DNA of 64,000 nt from Azospirillum fermentarium (lineage in GTDB: Bacteria > Pseudomonadota > Alphaproteobacteria > Azospirillales > Azospirillaceae). Location of the stretch: positions 457,501 to 521,500 of the forward strand of contig NZ_JAOQNH010000002.1 of the NCBI RefSeq assembly GCF_025961205.1, given 5' to 3'. A program made the translations under genes and the position numbers. Below the pieces are notes generated by a model. That model had not been told where the DNA came from. It ran no database searches and was given only the letters and a program-made list of their open reading frames with translations. Below, piece by piece: positions 47,769 through 56,868 of this stretch; position 1 is the first letter of the stretch, and every line of letters begins with the position of its first letter.

Positions 47769-48650
47769 TTACGCCTCTCCAATTCGTTCTGCCGGCTTAG
47801 CCGGAAATGATGTTTCCCGGTTCAGCAGCACGATCTGCTGATCCTGCGGATTCCTCGCGGATGGATCCGTGTCCAGTCCAAGGCGCTTGAGCGTGTAATA
47901 AAGCAGCGCGCGGCGAACCTTGATCTCGACTTTCCCGTCCTGCATGCCGTAGTCGAGCGCGATCACCTTGGCCTGTGTCTCAGACAGGCCTGGGTGGGGC
48001 CCAACCTCCAAGGTAATCTCCGAATGCCAATCGTCGTCTCCGGCGGCAGAGGTTGCAGCCTCGGCGGTCCCTCGCACCTCAAGCATCCGCGACAGCAGGA
48101 AGTCCTTGAAGCAATCGTCGGTCATGCAGAAGGCTCGTGCATGCCAACGAAACCCATCGAAAGCGATTGCATGGGGTGCAATCCATCGCCAGCGTGGATC
48201 TGGATTGGACAGCGATTGGTAATTAACCTCTATCGCTTCGGCGCGGCGAATGGCGCCAACGACCGCGCGCAAGGTTTCAGAATGAACGCCGCGCGCTGGA
48301 GTGGGCGTCGAACAAAACTCCAGCACATCGGTGATCCAGCAATCATCGCGATCCAGGATCCCTTCTTCCAAGGATCGCAACTGGGCCAAGTAACGACCTG
48401 CGTCCAGCTTCCCAAACACTGCCTTGAACCCCGGGCCGCGCACGTAGGTGCGCGCACTCTTGTCGTAGGTCATATTGTCGGGGGCGAAGCTGATGTAGCG
48501 ATTAAGGTCGGATGAAGCCTGGTTCACCGACAGCCCGAACTGTTCCATGACATCGCTTCGGTTCACATGCCCCTCCCAAAACAGGCGAAACTCGATGAAC
48601 TCGAGCCGCTGCTCGACGCCCCAGCGAAGATCCGACCTGTCGTTTTCCAC
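47769..48650 (-). CDS. WYL-domain repressor of BrxR/CapW type
   Basis: 293 residues (GTG at 48650). An N-terminal winged helix (EGHVNRSDVMEQFGLSVNQA) leads into a WYL domain (AIEVNYQSLSNPDPRWRWIA, FDGFRWHARAFCMTDD) and a C-terminal WCX-like dimer domain. BrxR/CapW proteins repress defence operons until infection and bind palindromes upstream of themselves. Here it is the first gene of the PglZ operon and an inverted repeat lies just upstream at 48669-48698. Confidence 0.88.
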   Translation of the reverse strand: MENDRSDLRWGVEQRLEFIEFRLFWEGHVNRSDVMEQFGLSVNQASSDLNRYISFAPDNMTYDKSARTYVRGPGFKAVFGKLDAGRYLAQLRSLEEGILDRDDCWITDVLEFCSTPTPARGVHSETLRAVVGAIRRAEAIEVNYQSLSNPDPRWRWIAPHAIAFDGFRWHARAFCMTDDCFKDFLLSRMLEVRGTAEAATSAAGDDDWHSEITLEVGPHPGLSETQAKVIALDYGMQDGKVEIKVRRALLYYTLKRLGLDTDPSARNPQDQQIVLLNRETSFPAKPAERIGEA

Positions 48651-48668
48651 AGCCTTGCCCTTGGGTTT

Positions 48669-48698
48669 GTTGTGAGTGTGCTAACTGTGCGCACACAA
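48669..48698 (-). promoter_or_regulatory. Inverted repeat, probable BrxR/CapW operator
   Basis: TTGTGAGTGTGC and GCGCACACAA form an imperfect inverted repeat; the exact palindrome TGTGCGCACA is at 48686-48695. It lies 19-48 bases before the regulator's start codon, where an autorepressor would block transcription. Confidence 0.6.
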
Positions 48699-49068
48699 TT
48701 TCTGTGCCCTTTGCACGCTATCTGATCGGCAGAGCGCGGGCAACTAAATTTGTAAGCAAGGACAGTTGTTTGCGTGGATAGGTGTGATTTGTAGTGGGAG
48801 AATAAATGCGAACTTGCCGGGCTCGGGCTGTCGTCGGAATGTTATTCCAGTCGTGGCGTCAACATGCTGAAATTATTGCCATTCTGAATATTTTCCATTT
48901 TTTGTTAAAAAATATACAAGCCATCCAGATGTTATTCCAGCGGGTACTGTTTGTTGATTTGATTGAAAATCACCACCTAGATTTGTGTTCATAAGGAAAC
49001 CTGAACTTAAAACGGGTCGTACTATCCGAATTCGCGGCATCGAATGTTCGTCAAAAAAAAGCCGCCTT
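48699..49068. other. AT-rich spacer between PglZ operon and McrBC
   Basis: No supported gene. A 62-codon frame at 48806-48994 has a GGGAG before its ATG but an unconvincing composition. ATGTTATTCCAG occurs twice, at 48839-48850 and 48929-48940. The clear drop in G+C suggests a junction between two acquired defence units. Confidence 0.5.
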
Positions 49069-50334
49069 TCATGTTTTGCGTAATGGAACATGGTGTTCTG
49101 CATGATTAACTATGTCTTGCGCGATGTCCTTCCAATTGTGGGTTTGTTTCGCGAGTGCCAAATCGACTTGCCAGATATCTACTCTAAGGTTGGTCGCGGT
49201 GTAGCGCCATGTTGTTGCGGCCAATTTCTGTTTGATCGCAGGATAGAAAAGTATGACGCGGCTTGCATTGTAGGCCGCCCCATAGGACGCGAGTTGGTAT
49301 AGGTCGGCTTGGCTCACATTTGGCGTAGAGCCTGAATGTTTTCCGAGATCCTTCCATTTCGTATCAATGACCAGTGGACCTTCAGGCGTGTCAATGACGA
49401 TATCCGGGATCAGAGGGTAGGCGCCATGCTGCAACAGGGTGTGCTGTCGGCGCTGAACTGACACTGATCCGGGCGGAAGAACCCGTTGCAGCCAGCGGGC
49501 AACATACCGTTCAAACAGCATGTTCATCGGAAAGAGCAACGAAATGCCCGTGCCGTGTCCGGAACTCGTGTTTTGCCACTCTGCTTCCATCAGCATGCGC
49601 GCAAGCATTTGGGCCTGGCGAAACCGCTCATTCATCCGGTTCCAGACGATCCGCTCCCTCAGGGGGGCGGGGCTGGTGGGGATGTCGGCGAAGCGGGCTG
49701 TCAGATTAGCGATCCGGCGCCGCAGAGGCTCGGAGCGCACAAAGGGGATGATGTGCAACAGGCTGGCCTTGAACAGCCGGTTGAGCGGCGTGTTCTCGGA
49801 AAACTCGTCAAACCGGCAATGCAGGCGGGAAGGATCAACCGAACGGCGAACGATCTGCTGCCGCACATCGAGCGCTCCCCGCAGCTTAGGCAAAACATCC
49901 TCCTCTGGCACATAGTCGCGCGTCAGACCGGATTTCGCTTGTTCTGCAAGGCGTGTCACAAACAGATTGATAAAGGCTTCGAGAAGATCGCTCTCCTGTG
50001 CGCCCATCTGCGCGATCTGCCCTTCTGAAAGCGGTATGTCGAAGGCCACCGCAATCATCCGCACAAGGGTTGCTCGCAATGCACCGTCCTCATCGGTGAG
50101 CTTGGGCAGTATTTCCAAACTTATCCCTGGAACGGAAATAATGCCGCAAACCTGCTTGGTTTCCAGCTTCCGAAAGCCGCGCGCCAGTACGCCGTTCTCT
50201 GCCACGCCAAGCCTGCGGGCAGCCGTGATTGCGGCAAGATGCAGTTGCTCGGCTTGTCCTTCGCTGATTCCGTCGGGTCCAATGGGCAGAGAAGACCATT
50301 CCGGCAGCGAGTAATGGCTTTTCTGTTTGGGCAT
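49069..50334 (-). CDS. mcrC: McrC, nuclease subunit of modification-dependent restriction
   Basis: 421 residues. The N-terminal region has GFRKLETKQVCGIISVPGIS and ISLEILPKL; the family signature FDEFSENTPLNRLFKASLLH sits near 175; the PD-(D/E)XK active site is PDIVIDTPEGPLVIDTKWK (about 315-335). McrC cuts DNA once the McrB GTPase ring has loaded on methylated sites (established). Its ATG overlaps the mcrB stop as TAATG, the usual coupling in this pair. Full length. Confidence 0.93.
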   Translation of the reverse strand: MPKQKSHYSLPEWSSLPIGPDGISEGQAEQLHLAAITAARRLGVAENGVLARGFRKLETKQVCGIISVPGISLEILPKLTDEDGALRATLVRMIAVAFDIPLSEGQIAQMGAQESDLLEAFINLFVTRLAEQAKSGLTRDYVPEEDVLPKLRGALDVRQQIVRRSVDPSRLHCRFDEFSENTPLNRLFKASLLHIIPFVRSEPLRRRIANLTARFADIPTSPAPLRERIVWNRMNERFRQAQMLARMLMEAEWQNTSSGHGTGISLLFPMNMLFERYVARWLQRVLPPGSVSVQRRQHTLLQHGAYPLIPDIVIDTPEGPLVIDTKWKDLGKHSGSTPNVSQADLYQLASYGAAYNASRVILFYPAIKQKLAATTWRYTATNLRVDIWQVDLALAKQTHNWKDIAQDIVNHAEHHVPLRKT

Positions 50335-52148
50335 TATTCCTGTCCCAGAAGAGCCATGTAAGCTGCTTCAGGGTACGCGCCTTCTTCCCGAAAAACATCG
50401 GAATAGCGATACCGATCCTCAGCAAATCCTTCAGCCCCCTTGGGAACCGGAATAGGGGATCGATTCAGGAAGCCGTCGCCGCCACCCAGAACAATGCGAA
50501 CCCGTTCAATGTCGTCATGGAAATACTCACGCAGCAGCGGGATGACCTTGAACGCCATGATCCGATCGAGGTCGGCTTTCGTCTTGACGCCCATAAACCA
50601 GGCGTGGCCGATCTGGGCATCCTCTCCCAGAAAATAGACAAGGCGCAGATTGAGGTTGTCCAGAATGGCTGCAAGATCGAGCGCACTATCGTCGAGCTCG
50701 ATGCCTGCGAGTTCTGCGGAATCGGGTGGCAGTTCCTCAAACACGAAACGCCGCCGCAGTGCTGTATCCAGCAGCGAGATGGATCTGTCGGCCGTGTTCA
50801 TCGTGCCAAGGATGTACAGATTGGCCGGAAGAGAGAATGCGGTCTTGGAATAAGGAAGTGTGACGGTGATCGCCGCAGGCGCTCCCCGTCTCTTGTCTGC
50901 CTCCAGAAGCGTGATAAGTTCGCCCAGAACCTTCGAGATATTGGCGCGATTGATCTCGTCAATGATGAGGACATGGTTGCCGGCCTGCTTCGACGCCCGC
51001 TCTGCAATCACTTTCAGAACGCCTCCTTCCGGTTCGAGCGTGAAGCCTGCCCCCGATGCCATCGGCTTGGGTCGCAGTCCCTCGACGAAATCTTCGTAGG
51101 TATAGCTTTGGTGGAAGGTGACGAAGCCGATGCGCCCGTCCTTGACCAGTTGCTCATAGGACGCGCGCACTGCACCCGGATCGGACGCCACCTGGCCTAG
51201 ACATATCTCGACGGCGCGTTGTGCGGTACTGAATGTCTTGCCCGTACCCGGAGGGCCGTAGAAGATCGTATTCAGTTCAAAACCGGATGGAGCTGGCACG
51301 ATGGCTTCTTCATCGAGTTTATCTGTCGAGTGCGCCTTCTTTTCTTTCGGCTTCTGCCAGACAGGCCTGAAGTCACCCTCGTAGAAATCGACGTGTGAAC
51401 CATGCTTGGCTTCAAGGCTCTTGCGCAAAGTCAGAAGTGTGTCATCGAGCTTGGCTATGCTCATAGCACCGACATCGGCTGCGGTTATGGCCCCGAAGCC
51501 AGCCAGAATATCCCGTTTATGCTGGCCGGCGCTGATGCGCTCGAAGCTGTCAGGAAAAAGCAGGAAGGGCAGGATATGGCGCAACTGCCGATTTTCGCCG
51601 TTCACCTGTATCTCGAACCAACTGGCAAATGCGCCGCCGTCCCCAAGCAGGCGTCGACGTTCATCAACAGGCCTGGATTTGAGATCCTGCATGGCGGTAA
51701 TCAACAGAACGAGCTCGCGCCATTTATTGTTGTTATATCCTTGGCCAGCCCGGCCCACACCGTAAAGGACCTGTTCGGTCAGGGCCGCCACATCTTGCGG
51801 CAAGTCCTGGCCTGACCAGGACCAAACCTCGCGGACTTTCCGATCCTTGGTCGGGGGAGAGACATCGCCACGCTGGAAGGCATAAAGTAGCCAGATCAGC
51901 TCGGCCATCAGGCAGTGCGCTTCAGCGGTTGCGTCAGACAGCTGGACTTTCAGCTTTTCAAAGAACTTGCCTTCGCCTTCATCGAGGTTCTGGACGTAGG
52001 TACGTTGCAAATCTGCAAAGTGTTCAGCGGTCCAGAGTGAGCGTCCAGGTGAAAGCAGGGAACCATCGCCGATCAGACAATCAGTGCGAAGGCGATCCAT
52101 CGTCTCGTAAAGCGGAGAAAGATCAGCATCTGGGTTATAACGGGCCAC
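50334..52148 (-). CDS. mcrB: McrB, GTPase subunit of modification-dependent restriction
   Basis: About 604 residues from the GTG at 52148, chosen because GAGGAAT sits seven bases upstream; the frame runs to 52232 but that extension lacks a ribosome site. The N-terminal 300 residues are a target-recognition region unlike the EcoKMcrBC DUF3578 domain as far as I can see. The AAA+ GTPase follows: Walker A FYGPPGTGKTFSTAQ (about 300), LIIDEINRANISKVLGEL (Walker B), and the GTP-specific MNTADRSISLLDTALRRRF. Confidence 0.92.
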   Translation of the reverse strand: MARYNPDADLSPLYETMDRLRTDCLIGDGSLLSPGRSLWTAEHFADLQRTYVQNLDEGEGKFFEKLKVQLSDATAEAHCLMAELIWLLYAFQRGDVSPPTKDRKVREVWSWSGQDLPQDVAALTEQVLYGVGRAGQGYNNNKWRELVLLITAMQDLKSRPVDERRRLLGDGGAFASWFEIQVNGENRQLRHILPFLLFPDSFERISAGQHKRDILAGFGAITAADVGAMSIAKLDDTLLTLRKSLEAKHGSHVDFYEGDFRPVWQKPKEKKAHSTDKLDEEAIVPAPSGFELNTIFYGPPGTGKTFSTAQRAVEICLGQVASDPGAVRASYEQLVKDGRIGFVTFHQSYTYEDFVEGLRPKPMASGAGFTLEPEGGVLKVIAERASKQAGNHVLIIDEINRANISKVLGELITLLEADKRRGAPAAITVTLPYSKTAFSLPANLYILGTMNTADRSISLLDTALRRRFVFEELPPDSAELAGIELDDSALDLAAILDNLNLRLVYFLGEDAQIGHAWFMGVKTKADLDRIMAFKVIPLLREYFHDDIERVRIVLGGGDGFLNRSPIPVPKGAEGFAEDRYRYSDVFREEGAYPEAAYMALLGQE

Positions 52149-52369
52149 GAAAATTCCTCGGAAATACTTAGATATGCAATATTCGTCTTCCGACTGGCGC
52201 GAGTCGGTCCAGCTTGCATAAGAAACCAGCAAAGCTCTTTTTGTCCAGTATACAGAGGCATTTGGGGGAAAGCCTTCCCCCTGGTCGGCACTGGCGTTGC
52301 CGACGCACCCCCATCAGCGGGGAGACCCCGCAACGCCCCCGAGAGTGAGAGTGCGGACGGGGTTTCCGT

Positions 52370-52416
52370 GACGGGTTGAGGGCTGGAAGAGAGGCTTCCG
52401 GCGCCCGTCGCGGAGA
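52370..52416 (+). ncRNA. Leader hairpin upstream of ardC-like gene (class 1, copy 3)
   Basis: GACGGG (52370-52375) pairs with CCCGTC (52404-52409). The inner stem GGAAG/CTTCC closes an AGAGG-type loop. GGAG at 52412-52415 serves the ATG at 52425. The 120 bases before it carry two more short GC hairpins but no gene. Confidence 0.65.
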
Positions 52417-52424
52417 TCATCCCG

Positions 52425-53393
52425 ATGGCCAGACATGATCGCAGCCCCGCTGACGGTGGCGCGCGCAGCAACCTTTACGACGACATCACCAACAAGATCA
52501 TCGCCGAGCTGGAGCAAGGGCGTCTACCCTGGGTCCAGCCCTGGGGTGCGGCGCCCGATACCGCCCCGCTGGGCCTGCCGAGAAATGCGTCAACCGGCCG
52601 GTCCTATTCCGGCATCAATATCCTGATCCTCTGGGGCGCTGTCATCCAGCATGGTTACCCTGGTCAATCGTGGCTGACGTTCCGTCAGGCGCTTTCGCTG
52701 GGTGGCAATGTCCGGAAGGGCGAACGCGGCACCACTGTCGTTTATGCCGACCGTTTCACCCCCGAGGACGAAAAGCGCCGTGCCCGCGATAAAGGTGAGG
52801 ACGCGCATGCCATTCCGTTCCTGAAGCGGTTCACGGTCTTTAACGCCGCACAATGCGATGGTCTGCCTGATGACATCACGGCAGTCGCGCCGCCACCGCC
52901 GCCGGGCCTGATCGAACCTCGGGTCGAGGCGTTGATCCGGGCCACCGGCATCGAGTTCCGTATCGGTGGTAATCGCGCCTTCTATATGCCGTCGCTCGAC
53001 TATGTGCAGGTGCCGCCTCCGCAAGCCTATTTCGAGCCGATCAACTGGCACCGGACGGCCCTGCACGAGCTGGGTCACGCCAGCGGCCATCACAGCCGCC
53101 TCAACCGCAATCTGACCGGCTCGTTCGGCTCGAAGAAATATGCCTTTGAGGAAATGATTGCAGAACAGACTGCGGCTTTCAGCTGCGCTGCGCTCGGGAT
53201 CGTGCCGACCGTGCGTCATGCCGACTATATCGGGTCGTGGCTGGAGGTCATGCGCGAGGATTCCCGCGCCATCGTCCGCGCGGCCTCGCAGGCCAGCAAG
53301 GCGGCGGACTGGCTGCTGTCGCATCTGCCGGCCGAGGACGCCGGGGAGCCGGATGCCAGCGTAACCGAGACCGACCGGAGGGCTGCGGCATGA
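52425..53393 (+). CDS. ardC: ArdC-like antirestriction protein, module copy 2
   Basis: 322 residues with the same two domains as the protein at 18117-19061: LYDDITNKIIAELEQGRLPW, YSGINILILW and QSWLTFRQALSLGG, then the zinc site HELGHASGHHSRLN and FEEMIAEQTAAFSCAALG. Amino acids are well conserved between the copies but codons differ throughout and G+C is lower here. The copies therefore came from different sources and are not a recent duplication. The stop overlaps the next start as ATGA. Confidence 0.9.
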   Translation: MARHDRSPADGGARSNLYDDITNKIIAELEQGRLPWVQPWGAAPDTAPLGLPRNASTGRSYSGINILILWGAVIQHGYPGQSWLTFRQALSLGGNVRKGERGTTVVYADRFTPEDEKRRARDKGEDAHAIPFLKRFTVFNAAQCDGLPDDITAVAPPPPPGLIEPRVEALIRATGIEFRIGGNRAFYMPSLDYVQVPPPQAYFEPINWHRTALHELGHASGHHSRLNRNLTGSFGSKKYAFEEMIAEQTAAFSCAALGIVPTVRHADYIGSWLEVMREDSRAIVRAASQASKAADWLLSHLPAEDAGEPDASVTETDRRAAA

Positions 53394-53785
53394 TCCTCCT
53401 GACCGGCACACAGCGCGACCGTCTGCTGGCCAATGGTCGCCAGCGCGATCAGGATCACATCCCGGTCGTGAAGTTCTTCAACCCACTCGGTGAAGGCGTC
53501 TGGCTCGCCACCGAACTGGATGACGATGGCGACATCATGTTCGGCCTGGCCGATCTCGGCTATCCCGAACTGGGGTCATGGAGCCTGAGCGAGATGCAGT
53601 CAGTCCGGCTGCCCTTTGGCATGGGCATTGAGCGAGATCTGCTGTTCACCGGGGATTTCTCGATCTTGGTCTGGGCCGAGGCCGCCCGTGAAACCGGCAG
53701 CATCCGCGCCGCCGAGCGTCTGCTCTACCGCGTCGGCGCGGGCTTTTCCCGTACATCCGCCGATACAGAAAACCGGAGTGCCTGA
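53390..53785 (+). CDS. DUF2958-type protein
   Basis: 131 residues (MILLTGTQRDRLLANGRQRD, DHIPVVKFFNPLGEGVWLAT, LGYPELGSWSLSEM). This matches the small DUF2958 proteins usually encoded right after ArdC on alphaproteobacterial plasmids. It overlaps the ArdC-like stop by four bases. Function unknown; the constant coupling suggests it works with ArdC. Missing from module copy 1. Confidence 0.85.
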   Translation: MILLTGTQRDRLLANGRQRDQDHIPVVKFFNPLGEGVWLATELDDDGDIMFGLADLGYPELGSWSLSEMQSVRLPFGMGIERDLLFTGDFSILVWAEAARETGSIRAAERLLYRVGAGFSRTSADTENRSA

Positions 53786-53853
53786 TTTCCGGGTTTCAGG
53801 TTCTGCGGCTGGCGTCGCTCTCTTCAGAGGAAGAGGGCGGCGCTTCGCTTCGT

Positions 53854-53902
53854 GACGGGCTGATAGCCGGAGAGAGAGGCTCACCGGCGTCCGTCATGGA
53901 GT
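53854..53902 (+). ncRNA. Leader hairpin upstream of ParB-like gene (class 1, copy 4)
   Basis: GACGGG (53854-53859) pairs with TCCGTC (53890-53895; one G-T). The inner CCGG/CCGG stem holds the GAGAGAGGC loop region. GGAG at 53898-53901 precedes the ATG at 53910. Confidence 0.65.
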
Positions 53903-53909
53903 CACTGAC

Positions 53910-56048
53910 ATGGCCACTGCCGTTCAGAAGATCACGCTGTCGTCCTCGCGCGACATTCCCTTCAACAAGCTGGTGCTCAGCCAGTCCAACGTCCGGCGCG
54001 TCAAGGCCGGGATCTCGGTCGAGGAACTGGCCGAGTCCATCGCCCGTCGCGGCCTGATCCAGTCCCTGCATGTCCGCCCGGTCGTGGATGCCGAGGGGAA
54101 GGAAACCGGCATGTTCGAGGTGCCCGCCGGCGGTCGCCGTTTCCGCGCGCTGGAACTGCTGGTCAAGCAGAAGCGCCTCGCCAAAATTGCGCCGGTTCCG
54201 TGTGTGGTGTCGGAGGCCAGCGCCGATGTGCTGATCGACGAGGTTTCGCTCGCCGAGAACATCGAGCGTGCTCCGCTGCATCCGCTGGATCAGTTCCGCG
54301 CTTTCCATGCCATGCGCGAAAAGGGCATGACCGAGGAAGCCATCGCCGCCGCGTTCTTCGTGGATGCCAAGGTGGTGAAGCAGCGCCTGCGTCTGGTTTC
54401 GGTCTCACCGGCATTGCTCGACATCTATGCCGAGGACGGCATGACGCTGGAACAGCTCATGGCCTTCACCGTCAGTTCTGACCATGCGCGTCAGGAGCAA
54501 GTCTGGGAAGCGATCAAGGATGGCTGGCAGAAGGAACCCTACCACATCCGGCGCTTGCTGACCGAAACCACGGTCCGCGCCGCCGACAAGCGGGCAGTGT
54601 TTGTCGGAATTGCCGCCTATGAGGAGGCTGGCGGCTGCGTGCTGCGCGATCTCTTTCAGCAGGACGATGGTGGCTGGCTGCAAGATCCGGTGCTGCTCGA
54701 CCGGCTGGTGGGCGAAAAACTGAAGGCCGAGGCCGAAGCCATCGCCGCAGAGGGCTGGAAGTGGATCGAGGTCGCCATCACCTTTCCCTACGGTCACGAT
54801 CATGGCCTTCGTCAGATTGTCGGCACTACGGTCGATCTGAGCGAAGAGGAACGCGCCACCCGCGAGGCATTGCGTGACGAATATGACCGGCTCGAAGCAG
54901 AATATGGCGAGGCTGACGAACTGCCTGACGAGATCGACGCCCGCCTCGGTGAGATCGAACAGGCGCTGGAAACCTTCGAGCGCCGCCCGATGACCTTCGA
55001 GCCGGAACAGATCGGCATGGCGGGTGTCTTCATCAGCATCGACACCGATGGCGCATTGCTGATCGAACGCGGGTATGTTCGCGCCGAGGACGAAACGCCT
55101 GCGGAACCGGAGGCTGAGATCATTGACCCGGAAACCGGCGAGGTGATCCAGCGGGCTGAACCGGAGGTGAGCCGCATGTATGCGGTTATCACGCTGGGCG
55201 GCCAGCCGGTCGAAACGGAGGAGGAAGACGAGGCCGACACCATCAAGCCGCTGCCCGATCGTCTGGTCAGCGAACTGACCGCGCATCGCACGCTGGCGCT
55301 GCGGGATGCGGTGGCGGTGAACCCGCATGTCGCCATGACGGCACTGCTCCACCGACTGGTCATGGATCGCTTCATGCCGCATTCCAGCAAAGGATGCCTC
55401 GAAGCGCAGGTCCGAAAAGTGGATCTGCCCGCACAGGCCGAAGATCTGCGCGATAGCGCCTCAGCCAAGGCCATTGCAGACCGGCATGAACGCTGGGGCG
55501 ATCATGTCCCGGCAGACGATGCCGCTCTCTGGGATTGGCTGACCGATCTGGATGATGGGTCGCGCATGGAGTTGCTCGCCCATTGCGTCAGCTACGGTAT
55601 CAACGCGCTCTATGAGAAGCCCAACCCCTATAGCGGCGCGGGCGTCAGTCAACACGGGCTGGACATCCGCCTGTCGCAGGCTGACCGGCTGGCCCGTTCG
55701 ACCGGCCTCGACATGGTGGCCGTGGGCTGGCGGCCGACGGTTGGCAACTATCTCGGCCGCGTGACCAAGCCGCGTATCCTTGAAGCTGTGCGCGAAGGGG
55801 CCGGAGACCGGGCCGCCGATCTGATCGGGCACCTCAAGAAGGGCGACATGGCCAAGGAAGCCGAACGCCTGTTGGCCGAGACTGGCTGGCTGCCTGAGCC
55901 GCTGCGCATGGTGGGCGATGGTATCGACGTCGATCCGGCATCGGGCGCTGTGGCGGAAGTCGATGATCTGCCCGATTTCCTCTCCGGCGATGGCGAGGAC
56001 GACCCGGCTGACGACGAGGAAGAACAGCATATGGTCGCTGCTGAATAG
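53910..56048 (+). CDS. ParB-like DNA-binding protein, module copy 2
   Basis: 712 residues, collinear with the protein at 19539-21650. The ParB fold (LSQSNVRRVKAGISVEELAE, GRRFRALELLVKQKRLAK, VSLAENIERAPLHPLDQFRA) is followed by the HTH segment EEAIAAAFFVDAKVVKQRLR. An acidic linker (EPEAEIIDPETGEVI, VETEEEDEADTIK) precedes the conserved tail MAKEAERLLAETGWLPEPLR. The linker is charged here and Ala/Val-rich in copy 1, so it is under little constraint. Confidence 0.87.
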   Translation: MATAVQKITLSSSRDIPFNKLVLSQSNVRRVKAGISVEELAESIARRGLIQSLHVRPVVDAEGKETGMFEVPAGGRRFRALELLVKQKRLAKIAPVPCVVSEASADVLIDEVSLAENIERAPLHPLDQFRAFHAMREKGMTEEAIAAAFFVDAKVVKQRLRLVSVSPALLDIYAEDGMTLEQLMAFTVSSDHARQEQVWEAIKDGWQKEPYHIRRLLTETTVRAADKRAVFVGIAAYEEAGGCVLRDLFQQDDGGWLQDPVLLDRLVGEKLKAEAEAIAAEGWKWIEVAITFPYGHDHGLRQIVGTTVDLSEEERATREALRDEYDRLEAEYGEADELPDEIDARLGEIEQALETFERRPMTFEPEQIGMAGVFISIDTDGALLIERGYVRAEDETPAEPEAEIIDPETGEVIQRAEPEVSRMYAVITLGGQPVETEEEDEADTIKPLPDRLVSELTAHRTLALRDAVAVNPHVAMTALLHRLVMDRFMPHSSKGCLEAQVRKVDLPAQAEDLRDSASAKAIADRHERWGDHVPADDAALWDWLTDLDDGSRMELLAHCVSYGINALYEKPNPYSGAGVSQHGLDIRLSQADRLARSTGLDMVAVGWRPTVGNYLGRVTKPRILEAVREGAGDRAADLIGHLKKGDMAKEAERLLAETGWLPEPLRMVGDGIDVDPASGAVAEVDDLPDFLSGDGEDDPADDEEEQHMVAAE

Positions 56049-56055
56049 CACTCAT

Positions 56056-56081
56056 GCGGGGCGGCTTCGGTCGCCCCGTTT
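56056..56081 (+). terminator. Hairpin after ParB-like gene
   Basis: GGGGCG, loop GCTTCGGT, CGCCCC a few bases after the stop, then GTTTAT. A second hairpin follows at 56107, so transcription may end or be processed here. Confidence 0.55.
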
Positions 56082-56106
56082 ATCACCCGCCATTTCCGCA
56101 ACTCGC

Positions 56107-56132
56107 CCGGTCCTCGTGATCGGGCTTTTTCT
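56107..56132 (+). terminator. Terminator-like hairpin before small gene
   Basis: CCCGGTC, loop CTCGT, GATCGGG (one G-T), then CTTTTTC: a textbook factor-independent terminator, but placed directly before the ribosome site GGAGAG of the gene at 56146. This suggests attenuation, or a promoter overlapping the stem. Confidence 0.65.
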
Positions 56133-56145
56133 TTGGAGAGCCGCC

Positions 56146-56451
56146 ATGGCTGCCAGCATCAGCATTGACGAAATCATCGCCCAGGATCGGGAGAACCATC
56201 CGAACGAACGCACGCTGCCTTGGGAAGAAACCCGCGACGGCATCACCGTCGTCGTCGAGCCAAAGCCCCATTGGGCCGAAGACATGCGCGTGTTCCGGCT
56301 CGATGCTCGTGAATATTGCCGCTACGCCGAATGGACTGCCCATGGCGGCCGCGCGCGCTTCTATGGTCATATCGACACATCGGGCGACGATCTGATGATG
56401 AAAGCACGCGCGATGATCGCCCGCGAAATCGCCGATGGGCTTTGGAGCTGA
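56146..56451 (+). CDS. Small hypothetical protein of module copy 2
   Basis: 101 residues (MAASISIDEIIAQDRENHPN, TLPWEETRDGITVVVEPKP, EYCRYAEWTAHGGRARFYGH). ATG at 56146 with GGAGAG eight bases upstream. Compact alpha/beta pattern with many aromatic residues. No family recognised. It occupies the position held by a different small gene in copy 1. Confidence 0.65.
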   Translation: MAASISIDEIIAQDRENHPNERTLPWEETRDGITVVVEPKPHWAEDMRVFRLDAREYCRYAEWTAHGGRARFYGHIDTSGDDLMMKARAMIAREIADGLWS

Positions 56452-56868
56452 AGACCCGATCGCAGGGTGTCGGGCCGTGAGGATGCGAGGCCTGCACCGG
56501 ACGGGTCCAATCCGGCTTCACCATGCAATCCGCCATACCCATCAGGACAAGCGGCAGCCATTTCCGGCCTGAAGGGAACACGATCCTGATGCCAGCATGG
56601 TGGCAAGGCTGGCGCGGCAGAGCATCTGCGACGGGTATCCGGCATCCTGTCAGATGCGAAAAACCACCCCCGCTTCCATTCGCAAACCTTGGTCCGATCC
56701 GTCTCTTTGACATTCAACCCCAAAGGGGTCGGCTTACGCGCGCGTGCCGCCCTCGGGGATTCGGAAAAAGTCCGAACGCCCTCGGGTGATTGCAGATCCG
56801 GTCAGACACTTCGGGCGCCTGTCGCGCGGGGGATGGTCCCCCGCCTCCCAAGACAGGAGCCGGAACCC
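56452..56868. other. Gene-free spacer in module copy 2
   Basis: 417 bases with no convincing gene; frames on both strands look like noise with rare codons. GCATCTG and CAGATGC (around 56628-56665) could form a 7-bp stem. Possibly regulatory sequence for the very small gene that follows. Confidence 0.45.

Noticed and set aside
37532-48650. A complete DISARM locus
   Set aside because: The SNF2 helicase resembles DrmD, but no DrmA, DrmB or DrmC (helicase, DUF1998, phospholipase D) is present, while PglZ and DUF499 point to a BREX/Pgl-like system.
48806-48994. 62-codon frame with a GGGAG ribosome-like site
   Set aside because: Very AT-rich and no conserved pattern; kept only as a note in the spacer entry.
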